Shown: positions 36,318-48,669 of the stretch, in pieces
Position numbering within the stretch: the stretch's first letter is position 1
Layout: the number at the start of each line of letters is the position of its first letter
Assembly (NCBI RefSeq): GCF_000346465.2
Contig: NC_034009.1
Span: 6,928,079-6,992,078, forward strand
DNA from: Prunus persica
Lineage: Eukaryota > Streptophyta > Magnoliopsida > Rosales > Rosaceae
DNA: 64,000 nt
Reading direction: 5' to 3'
Notes under the pieces: model-generated
Databases searched by the model: none
Seen by the model: the letters and a program-made list of their open reading frames with translations, nothing else
Told to the model about the DNA's origin: nothing
Translations under genes and position numbers: made by a program

Positions 36318-38190
36318 ATGACCAACTCCATGAATCACCTATCTCAAAGCGTCGTGCAGAATGTTGAGAAAGGACATTTAAACGCAACCCTACAAGGGAA
36401 CAAGACGAGGGCATATTTGGGCCACCTCTTCGAGCGAGCCATGTAGGCAGAACAAGAAGAGCGAATGGTCCAAAAAGAATGAGAGACACCGCTGAATGCC
36501 AAAACACCATTGATAACAAAACGGTATTCCACAGGACAAACGAGTGGTCATGCCCATTCATCATCTCCGGAAACGGCAATCAGAGAATCACTCAGATCAT
36601 CTCTTCAGGTAGATCAACCACTGGGATTCGAGATAACTTTAATGGAGCCACAAATGCCAAAGGCGATCAGCCCTCCTAAGGAGATTGCCAGTCAACACCT
36701 CACCCCATTTGGAACTCCATCCAAATACCAGGCCCCAAAAACTGGTGAAGCTGCTCTATCCCCAGAGCCAGTCCGAAGAAACATGCACGCCGACAGGTGG
36801 TGAGAACCAACAGGGTTTAATGTGCATATTGCCCATAACAATGGCAATAACGAAGGAAACAGACGGAGAAGACGAAATAATGCAAGGATACCCGAGCAAA
36901 TCCAGGAATTCGATGATGAAAAAGAGGTAGGGCAGGCTCCTCCAGCTGGTGTCGAACCTGCACCCGGGATTCACCCAGAAATGGATATTCGCAATGAAAT
37001 GGAAGTATTAAGGCAACTCGTTTATAATGGTAAGGCTGGTATTAGAAGAACAGCCCGACCTACATACCAAAAGCCTTATCCTGCTTACATTGACGATTTA
37101 CCTTTCCCAACAGGATTCAAAGTCCCAAGTTTCAGTCTGTTTAATGGAGAAGATTTGTATGCATCAACATTGGAGCACATAGGGCGCTTCTCGGCCCAAT
37201 GCGTAGCAATAGAAACTTAACCCCTCATGAAGCTGAGTTTGTTTGGTAGTTCTCTGTCGGGCCAGGCTTTCACTTGGTATTCCAACCTCAGCCCAAATCC
37301 CATCCCAGGATAGGCAGAGATGGAAGGAGTGTTCATGGAATAGTATTATAGCCCCGAACCTGAGGTTACCATCAACGATCTTACAGAATGAAGCAGGGGG
37401 AGACGGTGCCAGATTTCATCGCGCGATTCAAAAAACTTAAAATAAAATGCAAAATTCCCATGGATGAGAAACATTTCATAAAAATGGCACAAAATGCTCT
37501 CAGACTATCACTTCGGAAAAAGTTTGATGATATAGAATTCATGGATTTGCAGGATGTGGCCCAACGAGCTGGTAATTACGAATTGCTACTCAGGGAAGAA
37601 ATACAAAGAAGGAACAACTCCAAGCCGGCGTATTACAAGAGCCCAATTCACCAATTAGAAGTAATGAACGCATCGGAGGAAGAGGGCGAAGAAGTGGTTG
37701 GCCTCGAAGTAGCATTAGCTGAAATCGCTCAAATGAAAACTCCAATCACCTGCAAAGCAGTAGTAAGACCGGTGAAGGAACAACGAAGTACCCCCGCCCG
37801 ACCAGAGGATTCATTCCATACAAGCAAAAGAACAAATCATACTCTTTCGACCTGTCAAAAGCCGAAAATATCTTTGACGAATTATTACTGGGAAAGGCAA
37901 TCAAGCTCGACGAGAAGCACGTATTTCCTAAGCCAGAGGAGCTGAAGAACAAAATGTTCTGTAAGTGGCATAATTCATTTTCACGTGCTATTAACAACTG
38001 TGTTCAATTTAGAGATGTCATTCAGGATCTCATCATCAAAGGCAAGATCCTCGTAGACAAACCAACGACCATGAGAGTGGACAATGAGCCTTTTCCTGCA
38101 CACATGATCGGCATCAATTGGCCCGATAGATGCAACAAAAGAAAGATTGTTGTAGATGTCGGGGAAGGGGGGACAAGAAAGTTACTATAG
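36318..38190 (+). pseudogene. Broken gag gene of the gypsy-like element
   Basis: The frame from ATG 36318 (MTNSMNHLSQSVVQNVEKG) meets stops at about 36444, 36801, 37218 and 37312 but keeps gag homology: YPAYIDDLPFPTGFKVPSF, FNGEDLYASTLEHIGRF, KLSLFGSSLSGQAFTWYSNL. It then continues in another frame (37388-37945: PDFIARFKKLKIKCKI) and a third (from about 37860: IFDELLLGKAIKLDEKH, CKWHNSFSRAINNC). The order matches gag of plant Ty3/gypsy elements. At least two frameshifts and several stops make it non-functional. Confidence 0.75.
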
Positions 38191-38880
38191 TGAGTAGGGT
38201 GTACTTATTAAAATTACATTTGTTTCACAATTCAATATATCTTATTTGGCCATCTATATACATAAAGCAAAAGGCAGAGAATGATGAAACATTCAAAATA
38301 CCAGAAAATGCCATTGGTTAATTCAAACATTAAGAATTAAAATTATTAATTAAATAAGGATAATATAGTAAATTCATATTTTTTCTTATTAAAAAAATTA
38401 AAATTAAAAACAAAATCAGATAATAGGTCCTACTTTTATGGAAAATAACTACCCATATTATATTTTCTCCTTTTCATCTCCGGCATTGCAGTCCTCACTC
38501 CAATCCTTGCGAATTAGGGGGAAGGATCTCAGGATTTTTTTAAGTTAAAACTAATTTCCCTAAAAATTTAAATTTATATTGTTTATTTAAAAAAGGAAGA
38601 AATCTTTTAATAATTTTTGGACCAAATTGCCCCTTAATAAGTAATTGAGGTTAGAAGAATTTGACAGAAATTAAGGATTATCTTCTAATTACTTCAAATT
38701 AAAACCACATGAATAAAAGTGATCAAATTAAAACCACAGAAACTTTAGTTGTAAAAACAATAAATCACAGAAACCAAAATTGTAAAAATAATAAATTACG
38801 GGAACCAAAAGTCGCGTTTTGCCTTTATATTTTGACTTGAAAAGAAAAAGTTCTTATTCCATGATCATCAAACAGTAGAA
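38191..38880. other. ARL1 upstream region, no gene seen
   Basis: AT-rich DNA with no ORF of known type. ARL1 promoter elements should lie toward the right end, but no clear TATA box was found. Confidence 0.4.
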
Positions 38881-39320
38881 TTTTGCCACGTAAGCCTTTC
38901 GGTCCCACTGGAAATGAAGGAGCATTTGCGCTTCAAGTACCGGACAAAATTGTTTCTCCAAAGTCCAGACCGCGTTTCTTCCAATTCTCATGTTTCCCAA
39001 TTTCGATTCGTTTTTCAGAGAAAATTGAAAAGCGAGAAAAGAAAAAAAAAAATTCCTATCTCCACTCCACCACACTTTTTACTAGTTTCTCAAATTCTCA
39101 ACAATTCTCTTCAGCAGGCCCTCTCTCCTTTTTTCCCAGGCATGCAAATCTCAACTCTCTCTCACGCTCTCTACAGGATCACACTTTTCACACTTTGCTG
39201 GTTTTGCAGGGAGGTACAGGGTTCTGCGTTCGAGATCCGATCTCAGACCCCTCAAAGGCTCAAACCCAGTTGATCTCTGTTCCCATTCATGCGCTGAGGG
39301 AATTCAAATCGCACACAAAC

Positions 39321-42012
39321 ATGGGCATTTTGTTTACTAAAATGTTCGCTTCCTTGTTTGGGAACAAGGAAGCTCGGATCCTTGTCCTTGGATTGGACAA
39401 TGCTGGGAAAACTACTATTCTCTGTACGATTTCGATCATTCCGCGCTTACCATATTCATAATTTTTGATTTTTTGGAGTTGGTTTGTGTTAATTTTGGGT
39501 TACTTGTTGGATTTTCTGCAGATCGGCTCCAGATGGGGGAGGTTGTCTCCACGATCCCAAGTTGGTATTCCTTTTCGTTTCTTTGATTTTGATAGTTATG
39601 GATTTTTAAGTATTTGGTTGCTCCCAAGTTTTGAGAATGATGAAAATTTGAATATTTGACAGTTCTTGTTGATTTACGAAGTCACTCTATCAAGTAAATG
39701 GTAGCCTAGAGAGTTTGTGCAGCTTACTATGTTCTTCAGTTAAAAAATTGGAATATTTTGTTGAATCAATTCTTTTACTTGGATGCAGCCATTGGATTTA
39801 ATGTTGAGACAGTGCAATATAACAACATCAAATTCCAAGTCTGGGATCTCGGTATGGCTATATTCCCTATTCCGTATCTTCAATTGGCACAACATGACAT
39901 ATGCTACTTTGCTATTATATTGTATGAGAATAGTGACTTATATTAAGAATATACCTGAAGTCAGTAATTGGATGCACTTTTATTTGATTGATTTTAAAGA
40001 GTCAGTATGAATTTTAAGGGGGAACGCTCTGTATGAGGTAAAAGACTTGAATAATTATCTAATATCTTAGTAGGTCTTATCTTTATAATTATGATGTAAA
40101 ATTTGGGTACGTAGTGGATAAGGAAATCATTAACAGGCCGGATTTGAAGCTAGTGTCCAGAAATCCTTCAAATTCTATAGGATCCACTTCTAAATCTGGA
40201 TCACAGGACTATTCTTAAGGCCTGCTTGATAACCATTTTGTTTTCTTTTTTCAGTTTTGTGCGGATGCTTCTAATTGTTAATTGAGAGTGATATTGCCAC
40301 TCCAAAATGCTCACCCCACCCCTATTTTGTAAAAATTACCTACAATTGTATCCTCGCATGAAATTACATAGGAGAACTAAGATTGCCATGGCAGCACCCC
40401 ATTCATGGGGCGTTGCCTATGGAGTAGTGCTCACCCTGAGGACTTAATTTGAGGGAGAATGCATTTAATGGCTGGATTCACTTAAAGTAATTATTGATTT
40501 CAACATTTGTGCCAAATCCAACCATTAAATGTATTGGCCCTCAAGTTGAAGTCCCCAGCACTTCTAATTTTCCTTTTAATATGTATCCTTGCTGGGTTAG
40601 GAAAAGCAGATGCTGGGGTGAGCATGTTGAGAGGATCCTAAGAACCAGATCCAAATCCAAAGAAGTTGGTTTTACTTTTAACCAATGTGGGGATTCGTGG
40701 TCAGGTTTATTCAGTTTGGACTTAGGTTGATCCTATTTCAAAGGATTTGATGATAAGCTGATTTAAACTTGTCGGAATCACATGAAATTAATGTACATAG
40801 TTGTGCAGATGGTTTTGATGTGGTGTACTGGTCGTTCTAAGGGAATTAAGGTGATAAATACTGCTTGCTAACTTTTTATTAGTGCACTGGTGGTGTAAAA
40901 TTTCTAAAATCACTGTGATTAATGGATTTTATTCGCATACTAACGTGAAATAAAAGCTACTAGTAGTCTACCTGGGTTACTGGGACAACTTTCAGCTTGA
41001 ATTGTTGAACGGTTAAGCCTTGAATTAATGAACTGGATTGAAGGATAGCATGAGTTGAACTCAAGCTATTCATAATTGGCCTAGATGCTTTCTTTTGCAA
41101 CCACTATAAAAGGATGGTTTTATCAAAATGTGCAAAACAATGTATTGGTTAGTTATTAAATGAAGTGGGTCTAACTTCGATCACTGCCCCACTCTGCCCC
41201 TCCCTTTTCCCTCCTTCTGGTTACTGCTTGTATTGAAATCCTTACAGAAAACAAACTTATAAGTTGATATGAATGATACAAAGTCAAAAATGTCTGCACT
41301 TTGACTTTTGTGATGTAAAAGTTTACTCTCCATATTTATTTATTTATTATGGAATGTGATGGATAGTTTATGAGGATGCAAAAGCTTAACCACTGAATAG
41401 AATTATTATCTGGAGGGGTTTATTTATTTAGTTTTAAGGTCTGGCACCTATTTTTTGTTGTTTAGTTTTCTTACACTATAGTTCCTTCAGAAGTTATTCA
41501 AGCTTCTTGAATTTATTTTATGTTGTAGAATTTTCTTTTAAGCTACATCGTCTGCTACGCCCATCATCTTTTTGGCATATATATCCTGCCGGATGGTGGT
41601 AAATAACTCTTAGAGCTTTTATGTACTTTTATGTGATAAGTTTAAAATTTTTGTTTTCAACTGACCTCTTGCTTATGTCATTTCTGTTTTTTCATTCAAA
41701 GAGATGGGTCATGATTTTATCTTGTTCTGATGAGTTTTGTACTTTGTGTTGATACAGGTGGACAGACAAGTATCAGGTATTTCTCTCTTTGACCAAATGG
41801 TTGCCTAATTTGTAATAATACTAATATTATTTTTCTGTGTGTTATTTCCAAGAGAATTATAATTGATAACACCTTGTAGTGTTCTGATATACTAAATGAA
41901 TCTTGATTAGACCACTTTTTTTAATAGTAATCTTTACTACAGTTTCAAAGGCAAATATGCACTTGTATTTTAAACGAGCAGGATTTATTTTTCGAACTCC
42001 CTGTGAACTTTA

Positions 42013-42054
<42 letters not shown>

Positions 42055-44879
42055 GTTTTACGATACAATATGGTGCTGTGTTGTATGATTACCATTTGAT
42101 CTTCCATATGTTGTGTGGTTTCTCTAGTACATCACTTTGATTGTTCTGTATGCCTGAATTCTTTGTGTAAATATTGCACAGTTTGATGGATTCTGTTAGT
42201 TTAAAAGTAAATACATGTTGACATATTGTTTCTCAATCCAAATTAATCTAATTTAAGAGTTCTTTAATGTCAACCACACATTATTAGAAACTTCAAGCAA
42301 AATATGTAATTGTCCTTGTACAATAGGGTTTGACAATGAATAAGAGGGGCATATGTTATAATAGCCATTTTCTTTAGCTTAAAAGTGGAGTTATTTTGTA
42401 TTCAGAAAGGGGTAGATAATGATGGTAGGTTTATATGTAAGTAAACTTTGGTGGGCAAACATCTTGTTTTTAATTTTACTGTTATTAAGAGTTTTTGTAG
42501 TCTTTTCATTAAATGGGCATCAAAGAGGGGAATCCCCTTTATTAGCAGTATGCATGATAGCTTATGGGTTAGGTCAAGGTTTATTGTCCCTTTTTTTTTT
42601 TTTTTTTTTGAATTTCTTTCCAATAAGCAGAGCATACGCGGGATGTAACACATTACGAAAAAGGATTTTTAAATAAACTTCTTGGTATGATGTGCATCTT
42701 GAGCATGTTACCATGTGGTACTGAATCTCTATTTGTCAAATTTTGAGGTATAGGTTCTGTTGGGCCACTATGGTTGCTTTTGCATTGTTTCTCCCATTGA
42801 CTTTTAAGTTAACCACAAGCTCACCATCTTCTTATATGGTTTCGTGCCACAGGCCATATTGGAGATGCTATTTTCCAAATACTCAGGCCATAATCTATGT
42901 TGTTGATTCTAGCGACACTGACAGGCTGGTAATAGCGAAAGATGAGTTTCATGCAATATTAGAGGTAACTGGTTTTGGATTACATTTGCATATTTAAAGT
43001 AATTATTGGCAAATTTAGTGTGAATTTTGGGTGCTTCAATTATTGGCCTTTTCTGCGCTATGTATTTATCATTGCATCTATATCCTTGTAATTATAGTAA
43101 TTTCTCTGTGGCTGTATATTTGAAAGATAAGGAAACCAAATAAAAAATAAACAGTATTATTGAGGGGATAGAAACAGACCTACTTGGGGCTTTTGGGCAT
43201 TTTAATAATGAATTGGCAATGATTGTAATGTGAGAAACTTCTGGTAACATCAAACTCCTTGCCTTGGATGTTGATTCCATAATTGTTCTATCTTTCTCTC
43301 TCTCTCTCACCCTCCCTCCCTTCCTACCCCTCCCTTTTTCTCATCTCGTTTTCTTATAGAATATTCTGTAGGACTAAGGGTGTTGAGTTGGTATTGAAAA
43401 ATTATACTCAGTCCCTTGTTAGTTTTATGTTTGAAGTGTTCGGAACAGTGCTACTGTCTTTCGTGTTCTTCCTTTTCTTTTAATATCAAATTTGTCAAAT
43501 TTATGATTGGTTCCTCTGTTTTCCCTCCCATTTTGTTTGGCTTTACTTATTGATTGTGTTGGTTGTTTGTAAGTGCATTTGATTAGTCATCTTACTGCTT
43601 TTGAATCCTTTGGCAGGAGGAAGAGTTGAAAGGTGCGGTTGTCCTCATTTTTGCTAATAAGCAGGTTAGTACCATTGTCTGTTGGAATTGCTTGGTTCAG
43701 ACCAAAAAAGAGAAAGAATTGCGTGGTTGGGCAAAAACTTACCTGTTTAATCATCAGAAAAAAAAAAATGCATGCACAAGCTGACCACTGTTTGAAAGCC
43801 TTTGTTAAAGAAAGAACAACCGTTTTTTCTGTTACAGCAAGACTATGTAAGTTCAAATATAGTTCAATAAAATTTTCATTTCTTTGTGATTCTTTTTGTA
43901 TTTCTTTTGGTTTATGTAGGATCTACCTGGTGCGCTTGATGATGCTGCAATAACTGAGGCTTTAGAGTTGCACAAGATAAAAAACCGTCAGTGGGCTATT
44001 TTTAAAACTTCTGCCATAAAAGGGGAAGGTCTATTTGAGGGCTTAGACTGGTATGCATTACTAATCATCAAAGCATATTTTTTTTTTACTGCCGCACAAA
44101 GAAAATATTTTCTTGCGAGTGAACATGATATTGAGGAATTGTCCGTATGTAAAATCATAGTGTTAAAACCAAAAAATATATGTCAATTTCAGTTGGTAAA
44201 AGAATATTTTTTTCCAATTGTTTAATTTCCACTTTAGTTATACATGTTTTATATATTTATGTACTGTACTTTGATCCACATTTAAAAAAAGTTCCTGCAG
44301 TTTTAAATCTAGATAAGACTGAGCTAAGTGATTTCATATTGCAAGGACTTCTTTATGAAGAGCAAAAATTCATGCAAATTCTTGTCGGGTTATGTGCTCA
44401 ATTCAACTCAGTCCATTATTAGCAGCCTCATGTCCCACAAAAGCATTAGTTGGTAGTTTAGTAGTTAACATGGTGTAGATAACGATGTAAGTAAACCTCG
44501 AGTATCATTGATATACATGTAAAAAATTTCATCGATACTCCCTTTTAGAATCTATGATTGTAAGACATTCCTGGGTCCTGCTTGATGATGTGTTCTGTTT
44601 GACTTTTGCTATTTGAACAATTTGCTAGCACTGTCCGGAACATTTAATTTATACATGATTATATATTTATAGATATATCTGTTTATTCTTTTTGTGTGTA
44701 AAGGTACTTTTAAGACTTTGTACAGTTAGTAGTGATGAAAGAGTTGTTAGGTCTTTGTTTTTTACTATTTTTCATTATTTTTAAATATTTTAATTGTTTT
44801 CCTTGGTTTCTAAAACCTAGTGGAATGAAATGCTTCTTGTTGTAGGTTGAGTAACACACTCAAGTCTGGAGGAGGCTAA
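39321..44879 (+). CDS. ARL1: ARL1 (ARF-like small GTPase, plant ARF3)
   Basis: Eight exons, 39321-39423, 39522-39560, 39789-39851, 41758-41776, 42853-42964, 43617-43664, 43920-44050 and 44846-44879, join to 549 nt (182 aa), the usual ARL1 length. All junctions keep frame. Landmarks: MG start (N-myristoylation), GLDNAGKT (P-loop), PTIGFN (switch I), WDLGGQ (switch II), NKQD and TSAIKGEG (guanine specificity), and the C-terminus [13 protein letters not shown]1 is a Golgi/trans-Golgi GTPase that recruits GRIP-domain golgins. A 19-nt exon 4 is notable. Intron 3 is about 1.9 kb. The leader (about 38900-39320) is CT-rich and contains short unrelated ORFs. The copy looks intact. Confidence 0.95.
40430..40565. 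repeat. Hairpin repeat in ARL1 intron 3
   Basis: The left arm (CTGAGGACTTAATTTGAGGG, GCATTTAATGGCTGGATT) at 40437-40486 matches the reverse complement of about 40509-40562 (AATCCAACCATTAAATG, CTCAAGTTGAAGTCC). Flanking TGCTCACCCC (40308) and GGGGTGAGCA (40616) are also inverted, so it may be a small MITE about 350 bp long. Confidence 0.6.
42012..42054 (+). repeat. (TTGA)n microsatellite in ARL1 intron 4
   Basis: About ten uninterrupted TTGA units. Confidence 0.95.
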
Positions 44880-46290
44880 TTCATTGATTTTGGGAAATCT
44901 AAAAGCTTATTTCTGCCTAGCCAGGTCAGAATGGGGGGAATGACTTTCTGATCGAAAATTTCATTCAAGAGTGCAGTTATGTCAATTGATCTTCTCTGGT
45001 TTTTCTTTTGTTCCGATTTTGGAGTAAACCGCTGATATACATGTAAAATTTTTCATCATTGATATTTATTTGGCTCTTATTTTTGTAAGTTTAGTGTGTT
45101 CCTTACTTTTAGCTGCTTATCCTAGTTCTTGTTTTGGGTGGTGGCTTTGGACATGGAAGTTGTTTAACAAGTCTGTTGGTTAGCTGAAAATTGAAGAGGC
45201 GAACTATCTTAGTTGTCACCTTTATTAATTAGGGCTTTGTCATAGTGCAGACATAAATTACAAGTTGTATAATTAAGTGATTGATATGACATCTTACATT
45301 TAAATAATCAATAATGCTATTTCTACTACATTTATAAAAAATAATACTTGCCGCCTTCCCTGGAAGTAGGAACTCTTACTTTCTTGTCAATTACAGTTTG
45401 ACATGTATGCATATATTGTGTTTTTGATGAATTGTTTTTGCATGTGTCAAACTGTAATTTACTGGAAGTAAGAATTGACTCCTTTTAGGAAAGAAGGGAA
45501 GCAGTATCCTAAATCATATTGATGACCACCTCTCTAAAAAAAGTGGGCCCCACTTGAGCTTCATACGTCTTGTTCAAGAATATGTTCTTCGTTGTTGCTA
45601 ATGTGCTCGATTGACCATTTGGTAATGGTTTATTTATTTTCTTAATGGTTGACATAAGTTTCCTTGGAAAAACAAGTAACTGGACAAATTGTAAATCTAG
45701 ATGACCTTGTGGCAATTGCAAGTTTTATCCGGATCAAGATAGTGTATTTCCGCTTCACTTTCAATACGGGATCAAGATAGTGTAGTTTTGATTATTTAAA
45801 AAAAAAAATGTTTAATGAAGTTATTTGCATGACATAGTTATTGCAGACCATGTTTGCTTTTAATAAAATTTCCAGTTAAATGAAATTAGGCTTAACTCCG
45901 ATCTATAATAACAGAACTGAGTTTTTGGTTTTTGTTCTTTTGACGAATCAATATTCTTAATTACTCTACTCTAATGTACGGAAAGAGGGATCAAACTCGA
46001 GTACAAAGGATGGGCACACTCCCTTGACCGATGGGTCTAACCCACATATACATAGAATTGAGTTTAAAGCACAAAAGAGCATTATCCAAAACATCAACTA
46101 GATTGTGTCATTCAAAAGTCTCATTCTTGTAATGTTCATTCACACACTGACAGTATATTATTTTTTATTTGTGTTTAGAGAACGACATTTCATCTTGCAG
46201 TCCTCGACTTCGGAAAGGCTTTTATGATTTAAAGCGGATTTTAGTCAGTTGGTTATTTCAACAATGTAACAATTGTGCAATTCTAACATT
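44880..46290. other. ARL1 3' UTR and intergenic DNA
   Basis: An inverted pair at about 45377-45413 and 45438-45470 shares AATTACAGTTTGACA with its complement TGTCAAACTGTAATTT, likely a tiny MITE. No gene was seen. Confidence 0.45.
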
Positions 46291-46376
46291 TTTTTTAATA
46301 CAAGCGATATTGGGGGAGATTTTCACATTGTCAAGGGGTTCGAACTTAAGATGAGACCACTGATCTGCAAGTTAAT
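46288..46376 (-). mobile_element. SINE fragment, same tail as the one at 16949
   Basis: On the minus strand CAGATCAGTGGTCTCATC resembles an A-box and AGTTCGAACCCC is a near-consensus B-box. The end CCCAATATCGCTTGTATT plus an A-run is shared with the SINE at 16949-17052. Target duplications were not found. Confidence 0.6.
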
Positions 46377-46758
46377 GCCTTTTTTCACTGAAACACACCT
46401 CGTTTAGCAACATTTTTTTTATAAGGGTAATACTCCAACAACATTGAGAAAAATTTCAATTAGGCGCATACGCCCTATGTGTCTAGCTTCACGGCGTTGT
46501 GGTGAGTAGAATTTGAGAAATGTTTTGGGGAGGCTTGACACATTGGATGTGTGGGTTGTGCGAATGCATAAGTCCAAAAAAAATGAGGCTACTTATAAAA
46601 CCTTTTAGCCTAACAATTACAGAAGCATAAAAGACTTTTTGAATGTTTGACAGATGCTTTTTCTAAAGTTTATTTATTTATTTTTTTTATAGCTTCTTTA
46701 CCTTTTAATATTGGACATGTTTTACTTAAACTAATCCACTTCACCTAAACTGAACTTT

Positions 46759-47003
46759 TAGGGCTTGTTCGGTATTCAACTTGAATCCAACTTTTTAAAC
46801 TCAAAAACAGAATTTGAGTCCAAAACAAAGAAAATCTGTTTGGTAACCCTATTTTTAAAAACTCAAACTCAAGAACAACTAAAAAACACCCCAATTATTA
46901 AAAACAAAAAATATATGTTTTTCAGTTTTTTTTTAACATCCCATAAGTTCTTAAATTTTTAAGATTTGAAAACAGTTTTCAAGTTGCATACCAAACAAGT
47001 TTT
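46759..47003. mobile_element. hAT-type MITE (GGGCTTGTTCGGTA ends)
   Basis: The left end GGGCTTGTTCGGTATTCAAC and the right end TTGCATACCAAACAAG are inverted, about 25 bp with mismatches. The interior is AT-rich and non-coding. Confidence 0.65.
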
Positions 47004-48248
47004 TGAATCTTAAAAATAGATTTAAGAACTCCTTATTTTTAATAAAAGTAAAAGTTTTTGAATTTTCTATTTGAATAAGATTAATTTTTTTTAATTTTTT
47101 TTTTTTACAAAAGCAGCGTAGTGCTCACCGTAAAAGGGCACAAATTTTTACTCTATAGCGCCTCCAAAATCAATAGACCGCCCAATTGGTGACCCTAGTA
47201 CATTGAGAGAGTAGCCTCCTACAATACCCTACACAAAATTTACAATTTAACTCACTTTCGAATAATGCAAAAAGAAAAGAAAAGAAAAGAATCACAATCA
47301 AGTAGTCGCATGGAAAGTAACCTAACTAGATCGAAGTCCCCATCATTTTCAGTTGCTTCATTTATTACTTGGGGAGCTTGAGAAGAATGAAACATATGAG
47401 TAAAAGACGTGCATTGTTTTATTTGCATGTATTTATAGCAGAGTGGACGCTTACACATACAACGTGTTTCACGGTGTTTTTGTCTTATTCTTAGTCGTAG
47501 GAAAGACAAGACAGAAAGAGTCCTTTGCTTATATACTGCTACTTCGATTCACATCATACAGCAAGCTTATGGTAATATATATTTTTGAATATACATATGT
47601 ATATATACAAAGAGCTTCGTTGATGGATTCTTTAGATAAGAACAAATTTTGTGGGGCCTATTCGTATCGTATTTTTATAATCCGAATCGTTTATTTTCTA
47701 GTTGTTTCTTCAAAGATCATTCATGCAAAAAATTGCTTGAATTCAAAATCATTTGACCACTCAATCGATGCTTAGTTTTAGTTGTCTTGAGCCACCGGGA
47801 TTGTCAATTTTGTTGATCATAATTAGATGTCTTAATGTTGCTACTTCGATTAACATCATACATATCAAGCTTATGGTATATATATATAGGAAGATTCTCC
47901 AATAAGTATTTTATGTTAAGAATTGATTACCTATTTTTAATTTCTACCGCTGGATTGCATGTGTGTTGCATATTAAATCTACCAACACATCTAATGAATG
48001 CAATTCAACGGCCAAGTTTACAAATATGTAACTAATCCTGAACTTAAATACTTAATTCAGACTTTCATGAGTGATTTAATCGTGTTTGTCTCATCGATCT
48101 GCATTGTTAGATTAATTATTTGAAAAACCAGAGTACTTAATTAGCCTTTTTATTGCTTTTGTTTTTGCAGTGGAGGGATTGCAACTATACTGTAATGTTA
48201 CTTGTAGGTTAACACGGCGATATCCCCCACCATCTCAGCTTTAAGGCA
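47004..48248. other. No gene seen; short direct repeat
   Basis: GCTACTTCGATTCACATCAT plus CAAGCTTATGGTA at about 47538-47575 recurs at about 47838-47878. The stretch is otherwise AT-rich intergenic DNA, flanking the copia insertion. Confidence 0.45.
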
Positions 48249-48253
48249 AAAAC

Positions 48254-48613
48254 TGTAAGTGTTTTTGCTATTCAAGCTGGGTTTTGGGTATTGGTCAGTT
48301 AGAGAGAAAAGAAGAAATAAAGAATGCTATTGAATAATTGCTCTACTTGCTCACAAAGCATGTGAGCAAGGTTTTGTATTTGTAAGAATGAGCTCACACG
48401 GCATGTACTACATGACCCTTAGCTCTGAGCTGGATTCGCACAAGCATCTATGAATCTCAGCCATCCATCTGTCTTAATTCTAGGAATACCACTCTTGGCT
48501 ATTTTAGCCTTACACGTTTGAAGCCTTACACTTGTCATTCTCCAGGACTAAGTGAATACACAATTAACACTCTAGGCTTAAAAGAATCAGGCTCACCTAC
48601 TTACAATTCTACA
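48254..48613 (-). repeat. Copia 3' LTR
   Basis: TG...CA ended; matches 55238-55604. The left target duplication AAAAC abuts it. It lacks the TATTCTCTATC stretch present in the other LTR. Confidence 0.95.
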
Positions 48614-48669
48614 CTCCCTTTTAAGTTTTGAGCTGATTTCACACCAAGGTTGTCTCTGAGATAGCAGAA

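Larger units (their letters stand above)
34454..38190 (+). mobile_element. Truncated Ty3/gypsy-like element with gag only
   Basis: LTR-like DNA begins near 34454 (TGTGTGGGTGTTTGTACC). A TATA region (CTCTATAAATAA) lies at 34973-34984, with leader-like CT-rich DNA after it. A broken gag follows. TTTTGGCACGCCCGATGGGA at 36127-36146 is a phrase commonly seen just before gag in plant Ty3/gypsy elements. No reverse transcriptase, integrase or 3' LTR was found; the copy stops near 38190 after a purine-rich GGGGAAGGGGGGAC. Non-autonomous origin or 3' truncation are both possible. Confidence 0.6.

Noticed and set aside
38883..39461. 192-codon ORF across the ARL1 start
   Set aside because: It reads through the ARL1 leader and exon 1 into the intron; the first 146 codons show no homology, while the rest is ARL1 itself from the ATG at 39321.
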